Source of the DNA: Actinomycetota bacterium
Lineage (GTDB): Bacteria; Actinomycetota; Thermoleophilia; Solirubrobacterales; Solirubrobacteraceae
Length of the DNA: 6,630 nucleotides
Reading direction: 5' to 3'
Assembly: GCA_009699915.1 (NCBI GenBank)
Contig: WLNG01000077.1
Location: forward strand, 1 to 6,630
Shown here: positions 5,509 to 6,630 of the stretch, in pieces
Layout: the number at the start of each line of letters is the position of its first letter
Position numbering within the stretch: position 1 is the first letter of the stretch
Notes under the pieces: model-generated
Database searches by the model: none
Told to the model about the DNA's origin: nothing
Seen by the model: the letters and a program-made list of their open reading frames with translations, nothing else
Program-made: the position numbers and the translations under genes

Positions 5509-6275
5509 GCGAGCAGCGGCACGCGTTGCTCGCGGTTGCCGAGGAGGCCGCAGACGTCGCAGCGGCAATCCTCCTGCGCCATGCCGCGCGCGGTGGGGCC
5601 GAGGCGGTCCATTCCAAGAGCACGCCGACCGACCTCGTCAGCGCTGCCGACCTTGAGGCCGAGGCGGCGATCCGTGCGGTGCTGGCTCAGCGCAGGCCCG
5701 ACGACGCGATCCTTGGCGAGGAGGGTGACGACACCGCTGGGACCAGTGGACTGCGCTGGATCGTGGATCCGCTCGACGGCACGGTGAATTTCCTCTTCGG
5801 GATTCCGCAGTGGGGCGTTTCGGTCGCCTGTGAGGGGCTGGTCGGAGTGATCCTCGATCCGACGCGCGGCGAGCGCTTCACCGTCATCGAGGGTGGCCCG
5901 GCACACCTCGATGGCCGCGAGCTGCGCGCCTCACAGGCGACCGATCTCGGTCACGTGATGCTCGCGACGGGCTTCGGCTACGACACCGAGGTGCGCCGCG
6001 CGCAGGGCGCGAAGCTGGCGCGCGTGATCCCGCATGTGCGCGACATCCGGCGCCTGGGCAGCGCTGCGCTCGACCTCGCCTGGACGGCTGCGGGACGGTT
6101 CGATGCCTACTACGAGTACGGCGTGCAGGCCTGGGACACCGCTGCCGGCGTCCTGCTCTGCCGCGCCGCTGGGCTCGAGGTCCGCGAGCTCTCCCCCGAG
6201 GGCCCGCTCGACCGCGGCGGCATCCTTGTGGCACCGCCCGCGGTGATCGACGACCTCGCTGCGCTCCTCGCCTGA
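5505..6275 (+). CDS. Inositol-monophosphatase-family phosphatase
   Basis: A 256-residue Mg2+-dependent, Li+-sensitive-type sugar phosphatase fold. All metal-site motifs are present: E72/E73 in ILGEEGDD, the signature WIVDPLDGTVNF with D88, D91, G92 and T93, and D211 in QAWDTAAGVLL. Also typical are S-x-S-T-P-T-D-L-V-S-A-A-D near the N-terminus and RRLGSAALDLAWTAAG before the last motif. The protein is slightly shorter than E. coli SuhB (267 residues); the loop after SVACEG appears trimmed. Members of this family include myo-inositol-1-phosphatases, histidinol-phosphatases (HisN-type) and fructose-1,6-bisphosphatase/CysQ-like enzymes, and the motifs alone do not separate them. Its start overlaps the amidase stop (GTGA, 5505-5508), so the two are probably co-translated. 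No his or inositol genes are visible nearby to narrow the substrate. Confidence 0.94.
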   Translation: MSEQRHALLAVAEEAADVAAAILLRHAARGGAEAVHSKSTPTDLVSAADLEAEAAIRAVLAQRRPDDAILGEEGDDTAGTSGLRWIVDPLDGTVNFLFGIPQWGVSVACEGLVGVILDPTRGERFTVIEGGPAHLDGRELRASQATDLGHVMLATGFGYDTEVRRAQGAKLARVIPHVRDIRRLGSAALDLAWTAAGRFDAYYEYGVQAWDTAAGVLLCRAAGLEVRELSPEGPLDRGGILVAPPAVIDDLAALLA

Positions 6276-6286
6276 GTCCTCGCGCC

Positions 6287-6630
6287 ATGCGACACACCGC
6301 AACCGGCTGGTGGATCGAGGAGGCGGGTGCGCCGGACCGGCTTCCCCCGGCCGTCGGATCGCTCGATGCCGACGTGGTGATCGTCGGCGGGGGCTTCCTC
6401 GGGATGTGGACGGCATGGCATCTGCTCGTGCGCGACCCCTCACTTGAGGTCGCGCTGCTGGAACGCGAGCTCTGCGGCTACGGCCCGAGTGGGCGCAACG
6501 GCGGCTTCGTGAACGGCTACTGGGACCGCGTCCCCGAGATCGCCCGCACCCACGGCGCGCCGGCTGCGCTGCGACTCGCACGCGAGGCCGATGCCTCGAT
6601 CGAGGCGATCGGCGACTTCTGTCGCGAACA
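6287..6630 (+). CDS. FAD-dependent oxidoreductase (DAO/DadA-PuuB-like), N-terminal part
   Basis: The frame is open from the ATG at 6287 to the window edge (114 full codons), so the gene is cut at its 3' end. After a lead-in T-G-W-W-I-E-E typical of gamma-glutamylputrescine-oxidase-like proteins there is a Rossmann strand DVVIVGGGFLGMWTAWHLL (29-47) with the G-x-G-x-x-G dinucleotide motif at 34-39, the ribose-binding acid E59 at the end of the second strand (VALLERELCG), and the motif G-P-S-G-R-N-G-G-F (66-74), characteristic of the D-amino-acid-oxidase/DadA superfamily. The expected role is oxidation of an amine or amino acid with FAD. The start is 11 nt after the phosphatase stop with no clear Shine-Dalgarno, so translation probably depends on the upstream gene. 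It continues the amidase operon; release of an amine by the amidase followed by its oxidation is plausible but inferred. Confidence 0.9.
   Translation, partial: MRHTATGWWIEEAGAPDRLPPAVGSLDADVVIVGGGFLGMWTAWHLLVRDPSLEVALLERELCGYGPSGRNGGFVNGYWDRVPEIARTHGAPAALRLAREADASIEAIGDFCRE

Noticed and set aside
4111..5568. Long open frame on the minus strand (485 codons) opposite the amidase
   Set aside because: It is a mirror frame of a high-GC coding sequence: Arg/Pro/Gly-rich, no recognisable domain, while the plus strand has a complete amidase with its catalytic triad.

Overview
This is a gene-dense, very GC-rich window (roughly 70% G+C by eye) with strong G/C third-position bias, many GTG starts and Ala/Arg-rich proteins. 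That suggests a high-GC actinobacterium. The protein styles (exported Ala/Pro-rich small proteins beside a two-component system, and a membrane-bound M28-like protein) remind me of Thermoleophilia/Solirubrobacterales; this placement is inference.

Region 1 (1-3056) is a two-component signalling block. An OmpR/PhoB-type response regulator (388-1104) is followed by its membrane histidine kinase (about 1101/1131-2480). Two genes for unrecognised membrane or exported proteins with low-complexity tails flank the pair: one divergent and cut by the window edge (285 to 1, minus), one downstream on the plus strand (2523-3056). The 102-bp divergent intergenic region holds four half-sites phased at exactly 11 bp, the layout expected for an OmpR-family operator. 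The motif CTTTACC-N5-TTTGC from that array recurs with identical spacing just upstream of the downstream gene. The simplest reading is that the regulator controls itself and both flanking genes.

Region 2 (3053-4099, minus) encodes a multi-spanning membrane protein whose order of landmarks matches membrane M28 aminopeptidase-like proteins but which lacks most metal-binding residues, so it is probably a pseudoenzyme. Its stop codon overlaps the convergent upstream gene through a shared CTAG.

Region 3 (4126 to the window end, plus) is a tightly packed probable operon: an amidase-signature hydrolase with an intact Lys-Ser-Ser triad, an inositol-monophosphatase-family phosphatase (GTGA overlap), and the N-terminal part of a DadA/PuuB-like FAD-dependent amine or amino-acid oxidoreductase. 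Regions 2 and 3 diverge from a compact site where two -10 elements overlap back to back around ACTAGT.

Four genes (regulator, downstream membrane protein, M28-like protein, amidase) have TANNNT 7-8 nt before the start codon and little or no Shine-Dalgarno sequence at that start, suggesting leaderless transcripts. I saw no RNA genes, insertion sequences, CRISPR arrays or phage genes.
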